Below, one piece after another: positions 8,625-18,132 of a DNA stretch of 64,000 bases (the first letter of the stretch is position 1; every line of letters begins with the position of its first letter). The stretch comes from Pseudoalteromonas spongiae UST010723-006. Lineage in GTDB: Bacteria; Pseudomonadota; Gammaproteobacteria; Enterobacterales; Alteromonadaceae. Made by a program: the position numbers and the translations under genes. The notes under the pieces were generated by a model. That model ran no database searches. It was not told where the DNA came from and was given only the letters and a program-made list of their open reading frames with translations. Location: contig NZ_CP011039.1 in NCBI RefSeq assembly GCF_000238255.3, positions 3,090,176 through 3,154,175 on the forward strand. The letters run 5' to 3'.

Positions 8625-9899
8625 ATGTTTAAACGTACACTTATTGCGTTAGCAGCGCTCAGTAGCTTTTCAGCTGTGGCAGAGCAGCTTGTATTAAACG
8701 CCGATGCGGCACTTGATATCAATACAGGCACATTAATTAAACCAGCCACACTGGTCATTGAAGATAATAAAATTGTGAGCCTTAGCAAAAGCAATCGCAA
8801 AGCTTACGCACCTGATGCCAAAGTAATGGAACTAAAAGGCTACACATTATTGCCAGGGCTTTTTGATATGCATGTGCATTTAACAAGTGACGCCCAAGTA
8901 CACGGTTACAAACGCCTGCAACGCACTACGCAACGTTCTGCAATTACCGGAGTGCGTAATGCAAAACGTACATTAGAGGCCGGTTTTACATCGGTACGTA
9001 ACTTAGGCGCACCAGGTTACGCCGATATCGCGCTAAAAGATGCAATTAGAGATGGCGATGTACCCGGTCCTCGTATTTTTGCGGCTGGGCCAAGCCTAGG
9101 CGTTACTGGCGGGCACTGTGACAATAATTTATTAACCCATGAACATGCAGTGACAAGTCAAGGTGTTGCCGATGGCCCTTGGGCAGTGCGAGCAAAAGTG
9201 CGTGAAAACATCAAATACGGCGCTGATGTTATTAAATTTTGCGCTACCGGTGGCGTGCTATCAAAAGGCACCAAAGTGGGTGCACAACAGTATTCACAAG
9301 AAGAAATGACAGCGATTGTTGATGAAGCTCATTTACGCGGCCTAACGGTAGCAGCGCACGCCCATGGTACCGATGGTATTAAATCGGCAATTAAAGCAGG
9401 TGTTAACTCGGTTGAGCATGTCAGCTTTGTGGATGATGAGGCAATCCAGTTAGCGCTTGAAAAAGGCACTTACTTCTCGATGGATATCTACAATACTGAA
9501 TATATTCTTAGCGAGGGCAAAAAAGCCGGCATTCTAGAAGAAAGTTTGAATAAAGAACGTAAAGTAGGGTCGCGCCAGCGTGCGAGTTTCGCTAAAGCGG
9601 TAAAAGCGGGGGTGAATATGGTGTTTGCATCTGACGCTGGTGTATATCCTCACGGTGACAACGGTCACCAATTTAGCCGCATGGTGAAATTTGGCATGAC
9701 TGAGTTACAAGCGCTACAGGCGGCAACCATTAATGCCGCAACGTTACTTAAACAACAAAACTCTCTTGGTTCATTAGATGCTGGGAAGTTTGCCGATGTG
9801 ATCGCGGTAAAAGGCAACCCTCTTGAGAACATCAGTACAATGGAACAGGTTGATCTTGTTATAAAAGACGGCAAAGTTGAAGTTAATTTAATGAAATAA
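8625..9899 (+). CDS. Secreted metal-dependent amidohydrolase (prolidase/imidazolonepropionase-like)
   Basis: 424 residues with a cleavable signal peptide (MFKRTLIALAALSSFSAVAEQ). The amidohydrolase fold is shown by the first metal pair in LFDMHVHLTSD, the histidines of TVAAHAHGTDG and NSVEHVSF, and the catalytic aspartate in FASDAGVYPHG. The likely bridging lysine is in ADVIKFCATGG. Related proteins include Xaa-Pro/Xaa-Arg dipeptidases of the periplasm. The signal peptide places this enzyme in the periplasm or outside; the exact bond cleaved is not determined by sequence. The AGGAG ribosome binding site lies at a good distance from 8625, and a terminator overlaps the stop. Confidence 0.88.
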   Translation: MFKRTLIALAALSSFSAVAEQLVLNADAALDINTGTLIKPATLVIEDNKIVSLSKSNRKAYAPDAKVMELKGYTLLPGLFDMHVHLTSDAQVHGYKRLQRTTQRSAITGVRNAKRTLEAGFTSVRNLGAPGYADIALKDAIRDGDVPGPRIFAAGPSLGVTGGHCDNNLLTHEHAVTSQGVADGPWAVRAKVRENIKYGADVIKFCATGGVLSKGTKVGAQQYSQEEMTAIVDEAHLRGLTVAAHAHGTDGIKSAIKAGVNSVEHVSFVDDEAIQLALEKGTYFSMDIYNTEYILSEGKKAGILEESLNKERKVGSRQRASFAKAVKAGVNMVFASDAGVYPHGDNGHQFSRMVKFGMTELQALQAATINAATLLKQQNSLGSLDAGKFADVIAVKGNPLENISTMEQVDLVIKDGKVEVNLMK

Positions 9900-9924
9900 A
9901 AAAGGGGCACTTGCCCCTTTTTTT
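9898..9924. terminator. Bidirectional terminator between convergent genes
   Basis: The arms are AAAAAAGGGGCA and TGCCCCTTTTTT with a 2-nt centre, and T-runs appear on both strands. It overlaps the last base pairs of the amidohydrolase stop and reaches the stop of the convergent GlxA-type gene, so it serves both. Confidence 0.9.
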
Positions 9925-10915
9925 ACAATTCAAAAAACTCTTTATTTCTGCGGTACTCGCCCATACCAACGCCTTTATGTTTAATAAATAATTTACGAAA
10001 CGCGGCATCATCTTGATAACCTAAACCCAACGCAATTTGCTGTGCCGTTTTATTGGTTGTTTTTAACAAACCACACGCGCGTTCAATGCGTGCAATTTGT
10101 ACATACTGCATGGGCGCAACGCCTAACAGCTTTTTGAATCGACGAGTTAATGTGCGCTCACTAATATTAAGCTTATACGCCATAGTTGATACATCGATAC
10201 TGCTATCCAAGTGATCGCAGATCCACTGCTCTAACTTTCGCATTTCCGCATCTTGGTGTTCAGGTAAATCATTTAACGCAAAAAATGCGCTTTGTTTTAC
10301 CTGTTCCGTGTCTATCAATAAATATCGAGCAACTGTATCGGCAATATCTTTACCTAAATAATGACGCACTAAATACCAAGTTAATAACAAGAAACTCGAA
10401 GTTGCACCACAAGTTAAAAACTTACCATCAAGTCGCAACATTTCACTCGTATCGAGTTTACAACCCTTTATATGACGCTGAAAAAAACTATCTAGCCACC
10501 AGCTAGCGGTAATTTTTTTATCAGCCAGTAAGCCTGTGTGCGCCAGCAGCGGAACAGCAGTGCACCCAGACATTACCAATTCAGCATTTTCTGCGAGCTT
10601 AACAATATGCGGATGAAACGGCTTTAGGCTTTTGCATAGCTGCCAGAGATCCTGATCGCTGCGGTATTGGCTGCCAGGCCAAATCACCACATCAAATTCA
10701 CTGGTTTCTTCAAGCCATACATCCGCTTTAAACACTAATCCTTGGCTCGATTCTACGTATTTTTTATCAACGCCAATTAGTTGCCAACTAAAGGCATCTG
10801 CATTTGCGCCAGTGCGTTTTTTGTAAACACCATTCGCCACATTGAGTACATCAATTACACCTGTAACTGCGGTTGCCATCACTCCTTGATTAACCAATAT
10901 ACCAATTTTATGCAT
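9923..10915 (-). CDS. GlxA-type transcriptional regulator (DJ-1/PfpI-like domain plus AraC helix-turn-helix)
   Basis: 330 residues. Residues 1 to about 190 form a glutamine-amidotransferase-like domain with the nucleophile-elbow region VMSGCTAVPLLAHTGLLADK and the following TASWW, typical of GlxA regulators. The C-terminal AraC helix-turn-helix pair is in LNISERTLTRRFKKLLG and IALGLGYQDDAAFRKLFIKH. Such regulators often respond to small metabolites such as betaines or amino-acid derivatives. It is divergent from the MAPEG gene 99 bp away, the most plausible target besides itself. Confidence 0.9.
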   Translation of the reverse strand: MHKIGILVNQGVMATAVTGVIDVLNVANGVYKKRTGANADAFSWQLIGVDKKYVESSQGLVFKADVWLEETSEFDVVIWPGSQYRSDQDLWQLCKSLKPFHPHIVKLAENAELVMSGCTAVPLLAHTGLLADKKITASWWLDSFFQRHIKGCKLDTSEMLRLDGKFLTCGATSSFLLLTWYLVRHYLGKDIADTVARYLLIDTEQVKQSAFFALNDLPEHQDAEMRKLEQWICDHLDSSIDVSTMAYKLNISERTLTRRFKKLLGVAPMQYVQIARIERACGLLKTTNKTAQQIALGLGYQDDAAFRKLFIKHKGVGMGEYRRNKEFFEL

Positions 10916-11014
10916 GTCTTTAATTAACCTTTTTTAGTCAGTTAAGACACGTTATAACAAGCTTTTTAGCAATACACTAGGTCTTATCGTGTTTACTTTA
11001 GGAGAAAAAGACAC

Positions 11015-11428
11015 ATGATTTGGATATACGGCCCTATTTTGGCACAGCTAGTTCTGACCTTTTATTTACTGATCCGTGCAGCAACAAAGCGCATTATCGC
11101 AGTGCGTAAAAAACAGCTCAATTATAAAACAGTACAAAATATTAATTACAGCGAAATGCCGCAAGATATTTTGTTAGCAGGGCGCAGCTATGACAATCAG
11201 TTTCAACAGCCAGTTTTATTTATTATTCTATTAGGCTTTTTATCGTTTCATTCTATTGAAACGCTCATTTGGATGATTGCTGCTTGGAGTTATGTTGCGC
11301 TACGGTTTTGGCATGCATTTGAGCATATCTCTGCACGCAATTTAAAAAGGCGTACATATGCATTTGGCATCAGCTCATTATTACTTATGGCAATGTGGAT
11401 GACGTTTTTATTAACTCAGTTGTTCTGA
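11015..11428 (+). CDS. MAPEG family membrane protein
   Basis: 137 residues with about four membrane segments. The block ILLAGRSYDNQFQQPVLFII is the characteristic polar stretch after the first helix in bacterial MAPEG proteins. The family includes glutathione-dependent transferases and peroxidases of membranes, but bacterial members of this length are mostly uncharacterised. A strong AGGAGA ribosome binding site precedes the ATG. It is divergent from the GlxA-type regulator, suggesting regulation by it. Confidence 0.8.
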   Translation: MIWIYGPILAQLVLTFYLLIRAATKRIIAVRKKQLNYKTVQNINYSEMPQDILLAGRSYDNQFQQPVLFIILLGFLSFHSIETLIWMIAAWSYVALRFWHAFEHISARNLKRRTYAFGISSLLLMAMWMTFLLTQLF

Positions 11429-11436
11429 GCTAAAAC

Positions 11437-11471
11437 GTTAAAGCACTTAATTGGCCATTAAGTGCTTTAAC
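11437..11471. terminator. Long perfect hairpin between convergent genes (probable terminator)
   Basis: A 14-bp perfect inverted repeat (GTTAAAGCACTTAA and its complement) around a 7-nt loop lies 9 bp after the MAPEG stop, facing the convergent XRE gene. The T-run is weak on the plus strand and somewhat better on the minus strand (GTTTTAG), so it may terminate both or act as an RNA 3'-end structure. Confidence 0.65.
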
Positions 11472-11494
11472 ATGATCGGCTTACTTGATTACCC

Positions 11495-12238
11495 CTAGTT
11501 CAGTTTAAATAATCGCCTTTCTAATACAAAACCCATAATGCCTGATGCAAATAGCAGTACGCCAAGCACTTGCAACCATGAATTAATTGGGCGGCGAATC
11601 TTTTTACTCATTAAGTTATCAAGCTTATAAATGCGTCTGCCCCCTGCGACAGTCTCGGTAAAGCTTGGGCCTTTATACTCTGGTGTCATTTGCACTAATG
11701 TAACGCGACGTTTTGCCATTTCTAAGCTTAAGGATTTTTGTTTTTTCTGCCTTTGTAATGCCGACAACTCCTCACCTGTATTTAAATAATACCTTTCCCA
11801 ACGCGAAAATATATCCGCTGGTTCATCGTCTTTCACCACACCAATCGATTCATAGTGATACACATACTCATTAAAAATAAGTTTGCTGTAACCAATAAAA
11901 AACAGGGTCGAGGCCAACACGATGCTTATGCTAGCAGCCAATAAAAAGTTGCGCCTTTGCGTAAATTGATTTTGTGATTTTTGCGCAATAAGCTGCTCTA
12001 TGTCGGGTATTTGCTTTAGCCGTGCCATGTCTTTTTGCACTAATTCGTCTGTTACAAAGTCACTCAGTGACACCTGAAACGCAGCGAGTATTTTCCGCAA
12101 AATGTCATTCGATGGGAGCGATTTATCATTTTCTAACTTTGATAAATACGATTGTTCAATACCGGCTTCAGCTGCTAATTCGGGTTGGCTTAACCCTTTT
12201 TCTTGTCTTAATTGTTTTAACTTTTCGCCTAATGTCAT
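11495..12238 (-). CDS. Membrane-anchored XRE-family regulator
   Basis: 247 residues. Residues 1-65 form a textbook XRE helix-turn-helix (LRQEKGLSQPELAAEAGIEQSYLSKLEND). A linker leads to a membrane helix (NFLLAASISIVLASTLFFIG), a roughly 85-residue region, and a second membrane helix at the C-terminus (WLQVLGVLLFASGIMGFVLE). With the DNA-binding end in the cytoplasm, the middle region would face the periplasm. This is the topology of a one-component membrane sensor. The periplasmic part is Lys/Arg/Glu-rich and matches no domain I know. It is divergent from the binding-protein/histidine-kinase operon at 12426. Confidence 0.8.
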   Translation of the reverse strand: MTLGEKLKQLRQEKGLSQPELAAEAGIEQSYLSKLENDKSLPSNDILRKILAAFQVSLSDFVTDELVQKDMARLKQIPDIEQLIAQKSQNQFTQRRNFLLAASISIVLASTLFFIGYSKLIFNEYVYHYESIGVVKDDEPADIFSRWERYYLNTGEELSALQRQKKQKSLSLEMAKRRVTLVQMTPEYKGPSFTETVAGGRRIYKLDNLMSKKIRRPINSWLQVLGVLLFASGIMGFVLERRLFKLN

Positions 12239-12425
12239 TGTATATTCCTTAATTCGTTAATTGTCCGTCGCTGGCCAGCAAACACACTTATTCTTGGCTA
12301 GTCATTGGAAAATAAACAGCTGAATATTTTAGAATATTGAAGAATTTCATATTTTTACTTTGATTTATACCACTTACCATAAGGTTTTCTATACTAAATA
12401 AAAAAGCGTTAGGCGAAGACAAATA

Positions 12426-13385
12426 ATGAAACCAATCCATCTAATACTAGTTATTTTTACCAGCTTGCTATTAAGCTCATGCTCTCAGCCTCATAATCCA
12501 AAAATCAAACTGGCAATCAATCCATGGCCAGGTTACGAGTTTTTATATTTAGCGAATGAAAAAGGTCTATTTAAACAAGCGGGATTAGATATAGAAATCA
12601 TTGAAGCACCGTCATTGGCTGAAGTAAAACGCTTTTTCCGACAAGGCAAAGCAAATGCCATGACCAGTACCATGATCGAAGCTGTATCATTAGCTGCGCA
12701 GCATAAAAAGCCGATATCAATTGTATTAGTAACGGATTACTCAAACGGCGGTGATATGATTTTAGCAAAGTCGGACATTAGCGAACTTAGCCAAATTAAA
12801 AGTAAACGTGTAGGTGTTGAGCTTGGTTCGCTAGGTTCATTCTTTTTGCATCAAGCTCTGGCGAAGCACGACTTGGCACTTAATGACATTGAAATGCTAA
12901 ACATTGAGCAGCTTGATGCGCCAGATGCATTTGATAAAGATATTATCGACGCCTACGTAACCTACCCTCCCTATTCCAACTTACTATTAAATGAATTTGA
13001 GTTACAAAAGGTGTTTGATTCGCGTGAAATACCTAAAACGATTTTAGATGTGGTAACGGTTTCAAGCGAGCTAGTTGAACAAAACCCTGAGTGGATAAAA
13101 CGCTTTCATAGCGCATGGCAAGCAGCTCTTGATTACGCGAAGCAGAACCCTATTGAAGCAAACAATATTATGGCTAAACGCGAAGGTATTAGTGCAGATG
13201 AATTTGCCGCAGCTTTTCAGGATTTAAAGGTGTTATCCGCAAATGAGCAACGAGAGATACTCTCGCCAAAAGGCTTATCGCAAAACATGCAGCAAGTGTG
13301 TACTGTGCTTAATGAAACAAATAGTATAAATTTTGAGTGCAACGCGCTCTCGCAGTTTTTATCTATAGGGAAATTAAGTGACTGA
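12426..13385 (+). CDS. NMT1/SsuA-type periplasmic binding lipoprotein
   Basis: 319 residues. A lipoprotein signal peptide ends in LLLSSCSQ (lipobox LSSC). The mature part begins IKLAINPWPGYEFLYLANEKGLFKQAGLDIEI, the opening typical of NMT1/SsuA/ThiY-like binding proteins for thiamine precursors, sulfonates, nitrate or taurine. No ABC permease or ATPase is nearby. Instead the stop overlaps the GTG start of a hybrid histidine kinase by 8 bp. A signalling role, presenting a ligand to the kinase's periplasmic domain, is inferred from that coupling. Ligand unknown. Confidence 0.85.
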   Translation: MKPIHLILVIFTSLLLSSCSQPHNPKIKLAINPWPGYEFLYLANEKGLFKQAGLDIEIIEAPSLAEVKRFFRQGKANAMTSTMIEAVSLAAQHKKPISIVLVTDYSNGGDMILAKSDISELSQIKSKRVGVELGSLGSFFLHQALAKHDLALNDIEMLNIEQLDAPDAFDKDIIDAYVTYPPYSNLLLNEFELQKVFDSREIPKTILDVVTVSSELVEQNPEWIKRFHSAWQAALDYAKQNPIEANNIMAKREGISADEFAAAFQDLKVLSANEQREILSPKGLSQNMQQVCTVLNETNSINFECNALSQFLSIGKLSD

Positions 13386-15258
13386 AGGCTTAACGCTCGG
13401 AAAGCGAATAACTTTACTGCTCAGCATTATCTATATCACCGTGTTGGCGGGGCTAGTATTGTTTAATAAACACAATGCAACCCAACTTTCTAAAGCAATG
13501 ATGAAGCATGAAGCCGAGTTAATTATTGAAAGCATTGTTGTTGCCACAGCCAATCGCATTAGCAGCGCAAACTTTAAACGCGTTACAAGTGCAATCGGTG
13601 CAAACGATGCAGTAGATCATGTACTTATTGCCAAAGCAGATTCAGGGGTTATTTTAGCAAGCAACCAAGCAGAATTAATTGGCGAATCGTTTACCTCTTC
13701 TCATTTTCGCTTTAGCCAACTACTCGATAACCTAAACTTTAACCAAGCACCCGATTACTTTTATTTTGATAACCAGCTTATTTATTTAGCCAGCTTTGAA
13801 GCGGTATCGGAAGACCGCCGCGCACTTGAAGATCTCATTGTTATTTTGGTTATAAACACCAAACAATTAGGCAACTATATCGCGCTATCTAACCAATATA
13901 TTTTCTTCGCTGCCCTACTTGGCTTTTCAATCACTATGGCACTAAGTATTTATGTAATTCGTTCCCAAGCAATTGTGCCGCTATATCAATTGTTGAACTC
14001 TATCCGCGCGGGCATTAAATCTCGTAAACCAAAAAAAGTATCGGTTCAACGCAGCGATGAAATTGGCGAACTAGTCAATGCATACAACGACTTGCTCGAT
14101 AATTTGCTAACCAAGCAGGCCGAATTAAAGAAAGAAACCGAAAAGAGCCAATTGGCTGCGCAAGCTAAGTCAGATTTCCTCGCCGTAATGAGTCACGAAA
14201 TTCGCACGCCGCTAAACGGTGTACTCGGCACAGCAACACTTCTTGCCAAAACATCAATGACCGAACAACAACAGCAACAACTTGATGTAATCACCAGCTC
14301 GGGGCAGCAATTGCTCGCAACCATTAATGATATTTTAGATATCTCAAAAATAGAAGCAGGCAAACTTGTACTGCATCCCGTGCCGTGTGAAATAAACCAA
14401 ATGCTAAAAAACGTTGTCGATATGTTTAATGCATCTGCGATGGAAAAAGACGTTAGTATTATCGCAAATTATACTAATCAAACATCTTATGTGGCACTTG
14501 ATGATGTGCGCGTAAAACAGGTATTAATCAACTTAATTAGTAATGCGATTAAATTCACTGAGCAAGGCACTGTGTCGGTGTCGGTAGAATTAACCGCAAC
14601 GGGACAAGGCAAATATTTACTCACAATCACGATTGTTGATACCGGCATAGGTTTAAGCGAAGCGCAAATTGATTCCTTATTCACTAAGTTTGTTCAAGCA
14701 GATGCCAGTACAACCCGCAAATATGGCGGCACTGGACTCGGTTTAGCCATTTGTAATGCGCTAGTAAAACAAATGAATGGCGCAATTGAAGTTGCCAGTA
14801 AACTTGGTCAAGGATCACGTTTTGTTGTGACCTTACCGTGCGATGAAGTTGAAAAACCAGAGCTAAACCTAGACGCCACACACAATATTGAAAAAGTCGT
14901 CGATGCAGCTATTTTACTAGTAGACGATGTACCGCTAAACCAACATATCGCAAAAGCGATGCTTGCTGAACATACTGTCACTACAGCAAATAATGGTCTT
15001 GAAGCCGTTGCGAAAGCAAAAGAGCATCAATTTGATATTATTTTAATGGACTGCTTAATGCCTGAATTAGATGGCTTTGATGCCACTAAGCAAATACGCC
15101 AATTTGATACAAATACCCCCATTATTGCGTTAACAGCCAGCAATCAGAGTGAAACCAAAGATAAATGCTTAGCCTCTGGTATGAATGACTTTTTATCTAA
15201 ACCTTTGGTTGAAAAAGACTTACTCAATATGATCAATCAATGGGCGAATCGCCCATAA
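13378..15258 (+). CDS. Hybrid sensor histidine kinase coupled to a binding lipoprotein
   Basis: 626 residues starting with GTG (AGGG ribosome binding site 8 bp upstream), overlapping the binding-protein gene by 8 bp. Order: membrane helix around 12-31, periplasmic sensor of about 145 residues, second helix ([19 protein letters not shown]), HAMP-like linker, HisKA with phospho-acceptor His273 in [11 protein letters not shown], HATPase with [17 protein letters not shown] and GGTGLGLAI boxes, and a receiver domain with Asp558 in [11 protein letters not shown]. No HPt domain is present, so a separate phosphotransfer protein and response regulator are implied. None is adjacent. Confidence 0.92.
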   Translation: MTEGLTLGKRITLLLSIIYITVLAGLVLFNKHNATQLSKAMMKHEAELIIESIVVATANRISSANFKRVTSAIGANDAVDHVLIAKADSGVILASNQAELIGESFTSSHFRFSQLLDNLNFNQAPDYFYFDNQLIYLASFEAVSEDRRALEDLIVILVINTKQLGNYIALSNQYIFFAALLGFSITMALSIYVIRSQAIVPLYQLLNSIRAGIKSRKPKKVSVQRSDEIGELVNAYNDLLDNLLTKQAELKKETEKSQLAAQAKSDFLAVMSHEIRTPLNGVLGTATLLAKTSMTEQQQQQLDVITSSGQQLLATINDILDISKIEAGKLVLHPVPCEINQMLKNVVDMFNASAMEKDVSIIANYTNQTSYVALDDVRVKQVLINLISNAIKFTEQGTVSVSVELTATGQGKYLLTITIVDTGIGLSEAQIDSLFTKFVQADASTTRKYGGTGLGLAICNALVKQMNGAIEVASKLGQGSRFVVTLPCDEVEKPELNLDATHNIEKVVDAAILLVDDVPLNQHIAKAMLAEHTVTTANNGLEAVAKAKEHQFDIILMDCLMPELDGFDATKQIRQFDTNTPIIALTASNQSETKDKCLASGMNDFLSKPLVEKDLLNMINQWANRP

Positions 15259-15365
15259 ACCAAGTTAAATAAATCCAGTAATCACCGAATATCGCCTTTA
15301 AACACTTTTAAGCTCATCGTTTTTAATTTTTGCTTAGTCTAGCCTTAACGAATTAAGGAGGCATT

Positions 15366-15629
15366 ATGCTTAAAACATATAAATTAGTGTTAGCTGGACA
15401 GCAAATACGCTTAACAAAAAATGATCAGCAGGATGCAAAGCTTTATATCAACGGACAAAAGCAAACCTTAATTAAGCAGTCATTTAAAAATCGCACTAAC
15501 TACTTAGCTAAGCTTGAAAAAATGGGTGATTTTATTATCAGCCAGGTAACAACGCGATTAGGCCAAGAAATTCGCTTTTATTTAAAGTCGGCAGGCCAAA
15601 ATCAGTTGTTATTTAAAGCCAACGCGTAA
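15366..15629 (+). CDS. Small basic hypothetical protein
   Basis: 87 residues with a strong ribosome binding site (AAGGAGG, 6 bp before ATG). Basic and soluble in appearance, with alternating hydrophobic residues suggesting beta strands (YKLVLAGQQIRLTK, DFIISQVTTRLGQEIRFYLK). I do not recognise the family. It is followed 22 bp later by a 57-residue membrane protein gene and their shared terminator, so the pair is probably one transcript. It is separated from the histidine kinase by 107 bp. Confidence 0.7.
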   Translation: MLKTYKLVLAGQQIRLTKNDQQDAKLYINGQKQTLIKQSFKNRTNYLAKLEKMGDFIISQVTTRLGQEIRFYLKSAGQNQLLFKANA

Positions 15630-15651
15630 GAAAACAACTTAAGGAATCGAT

Positions 15652-15825
15652 ATGTTTTCAACTGTCACTCACTACCTAATTTTAGCGGCACTGCTTATCA
15701 CGGCCATTTTCTTTTATACCGTTTCGTTTCAAAGCGGTACTTTTTTGGTAATTATATTAGGTGTGTTGTTTGAGCTAGCGTTTTGGATAAAGCTTGTAAA
15801 AGGCAAGAAAAAAGCAAAAACCTAG
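15652..15825 (+). CDS. Small 57-residue two-helix membrane protein
   Basis: A short reading frame beginning MFSTVTHYLILAALLITAIF and ending in a Lys-rich tail (KGKKKAKT), with an AAGGAA ribosome binding site 6 bp upstream. Two hydrophobic segments (about 8-26 and 29-47) and a basic C-terminus predict a two-pass inner-membrane protein with the tail in the cytoplasm. Its stop codon lies within the following terminator hairpin, and it directly follows the 87-residue gene. No function can be assigned. Confidence 0.7.
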   Translation: MFSTVTHYLILAALLITAIFFYTVSFQSGTFLVIILGVLFELAFWIKLVKGKKKAKT

Positions 15826-15842
15826 GGCAGTTAGGTTTTTGC
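15814..15842. terminator. Terminator overlapping the stop of the small membrane protein gene
   Basis: A perfect 11-bp stem (GCAAAAACCTA and its complement) with a 7-nt loop. The 3' arm contains TTTTT, and on the minus strand the loop is likewise followed by TTTTT. It lies between convergent genes (small membrane protein and DUF5916 protein), so it may act in both directions. Confidence 0.8.
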
Positions 15843-15853
15843 TTTGGTGTTAG

Positions 15854-18088
15854 CTAAAACAGATAGCGTACTTTAAATGTAACAAACTCTTGATCGGGCT
15901 GCTGCCAATTGCGCTCTAATGTTGCAAAGCGGTTATTAGTTAAATCGCGTTCAATTAATTCGTTACCACCACGCCCATAAACCAAATAAATATCTGAATA
16001 TGCGCCCATTTTATAGCGTAGTTTTAGTTGCAGGTTGAAACGCGAATCATCAAAGCTGGTATCGCGAGTGTCGGCTTGCAAACCATTTTGCGAAACACGA
16101 TAAACCTGCTTACTTTGCGCCTTCAAACTCGCCCACTGAAAGGTCGAACTAAATTCAAGATTATCTAAAATTAAACCTGAAATTTTAATATGGTTTGCAT
16201 AGTAATCACGGTCGTATTCGGTAATCACATTTTGTTGATTTGCTACCAACCAGCCATCACCCGTACGGAAGTAATTGTTAAATGCAATGCGCCAATTTGG
16301 GTGAGGCATTAACGTTAAATCAACAGCGTACTGATCAGCACGGCCATTTAACCCCTCTTGATCATTTTGGTAACTCGCTGCCCAGCTAAACATACCTATA
16401 TAAGGGCTAATGTACATCACGCGAGAAGTCCAATTATCATCAACATAAACTGCGTCCGTGCCATAGCCTAAGTTGTCGTGCCATGCTCCTGCGTAGTAAT
16501 TAATTATGGTTTCAAATTGGCCGCCATTTTCTAGATTTAGATTGACTAAATATTGCGGATTACTGGTTAGCTTTAAGCCATAATCATCGGTGTGATAATT
16601 AATACTGGCCTTTTGCAATACGCGATTAAACCACTTATTGTCAGTGTTGATAGCATGGCTAAAGTTGATTTCACTGGCACGCCAATTATTACGTTCGCTG
16701 TATCCTAAGTCGTTATTATCAAAACTATCATCAAGTCTTAGGTAATTAGCTGAAATTGATGTGTTTACATTAAATTGGTACTTTGCATTTAGCGATATAC
16801 CAGTACCTTGTGTATTTACCCCCTGCTCGCTTATATCCGTGTGCATTAATGCAACCTGACCTGACCAGGTATCACTTTGATACTGACTATCCCAAGCATA
16901 ACTGTAGGCATCTCTATCTAACCATGGTCGCTTGGTTTTAGTTGCCAACACACCGGTTTGCCAATTTTGCTGCGCCGTTTGCTGGGTGTAATTAATGCGT
17001 CCTGCATAAAAGTCTTTGCCCGCGTCTGAGGCTAAATTATCTTCCGCTACAGCAAAACCCGCCAACTGCAAGTTTTCACCTTGATGGACAAAGCGCGCAG
17101 CCACATCAATTGGTGTAATTAATTCACTGTAATCATCACTGCCCGCACCAATACGACGGGTGTGAATAAGCTTTGTATTGCGCTCGGACGGAATGCTAAA
17201 CACACTAATATCTTGAGTAAAAAACGGACGCTTATCGGTGCGTAATGTTTCCACTGCAGAATAATTCAGCACCACCTCGTCACTATCGACCTGACCAAAA
17301 TCAGGATTCACCGCAACACTTAACTTTTGGTGGTGATTCGGCTTATAGACTAAATCAAACCCTAAGTTTGCATCGCCATCATTCGCCACAAAATCGTTTG
17401 AATAGCTGGCATAAGGCACAAATGCCCACTGCTGAGTCTGTGGTATTTTCACCTGGACTTTTGGCATTTCAATGTAAAAATCGCTATTGCTGGTGGTTTG
17501 TGGCTGCGAGCCATAAATATAGTTTTTCGCTAAATCATAAAGCTGAAGCGATACACCCACTTGAGAGTAGCCGTTGTCGTCTTGTTTATGACGAAACGAC
17601 ACTGCATGCCATGGAATAAACGCTTCTATCGACCAAAAATCATCAGCTTCATAAAATGCAGATTGCCAAGCGCCATCCCAATCATAGTCGGTTGCTAATT
17701 GCGGCGTCAGTACCGCATCTTGAATACCGCCACCCAGCGTTACCGCAAACAAATACGCGCCACTGCCATCGCCTGAGAAATCGATAACAAAACGATTAAA
17801 ATCAGCTTGCATAAACGCATCTTGCAAGTTGTATTGCTTTTTACGCTGCTCCTTTGGCTGATAATTAATCATGCCGATATACATGCCTTTTTCATCGCTG
17901 TAGACTCGCCCTTCCACTTTGCTTTTATGTTCTGACAAGGTGGCTGGCACTACCTGATAAAAGGTTTGATATTGAGTGGCATCCTGCCATATATTTTCAG
18001 CGAGCTGACCATCTAATGTGATTGCCGATTGCTCGGCCAGTGTGGCAAAGCTCACAAGTGTAAAAGAGTAAATTAACGGATTTTTCAT
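15854..18088 (-). CDS. DUF5916 outer-membrane protein with carbohydrate-binding-like N-terminal domain
   Basis: 744 residues. A signal peptide ends near SFATLAEQ. Residues of about 20-215 resemble the CBM9-like domain of this family (ITLDGQLAENIWQDA, FVIDFSGDGSGAYLFAV, WSIEAFIPWHAVSFR). Then comes the diagnostic DUF5916 block NPDFGQVDSDEVVLNYSAVE followed by TLRTDKRPFFTQ, and a long C-terminal part of alternating strands ending FKVRYLF with a terminal Phe, as in outer-membrane barrels. The role is unknown; family members often sit near peptidase or TonB-receptor genes. Here it is divergent from a CadC-like transmembrane regulator, its likely controller. Confidence 0.85.
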   Translation of the reverse strand: MKNPLIYSFTLVSFATLAEQSAITLDGQLAENIWQDATQYQTFYQVVPATLSEHKSKVEGRVYSDEKGMYIGMINYQPKEQRKKQYNLQDAFMQADFNRFVIDFSGDGSGAYLFAVTLGGGIQDAVLTPQLATDYDWDGAWQSAFYEADDFWSIEAFIPWHAVSFRHKQDDNGYSQVGVSLQLYDLAKNYIYGSQPQTTSNSDFYIEMPKVQVKIPQTQQWAFVPYASYSNDFVANDGDANLGFDLVYKPNHHQKLSVAVNPDFGQVDSDEVVLNYSAVETLRTDKRPFFTQDISVFSIPSERNTKLIHTRRIGAGSDDYSELITPIDVAARFVHQGENLQLAGFAVAEDNLASDAGKDFYAGRINYTQQTAQQNWQTGVLATKTKRPWLDRDAYSYAWDSQYQSDTWSGQVALMHTDISEQGVNTQGTGISLNAKYQFNVNTSISANYLRLDDSFDNNDLGYSERNNWRASEINFSHAINTDNKWFNRVLQKASINYHTDDYGLKLTSNPQYLVNLNLENGGQFETIINYYAGAWHDNLGYGTDAVYVDDNWTSRVMYISPYIGMFSWAASYQNDQEGLNGRADQYAVDLTLMPHPNWRIAFNNYFRTGDGWLVANQQNVITEYDRDYYANHIKISGLILDNLEFSSTFQWASLKAQSKQVYRVSQNGLQADTRDTSFDDSRFNLQLKLRYKMGAYSDIYLVYGRGGNELIERDLTNNRFATLERNWQQPDQEFVTFKVRYLF

Positions 18089-18132
18089 AACGGCTCATAT
18101 GCGGTTTATTTGCATTACATATCAGCAGAAAA

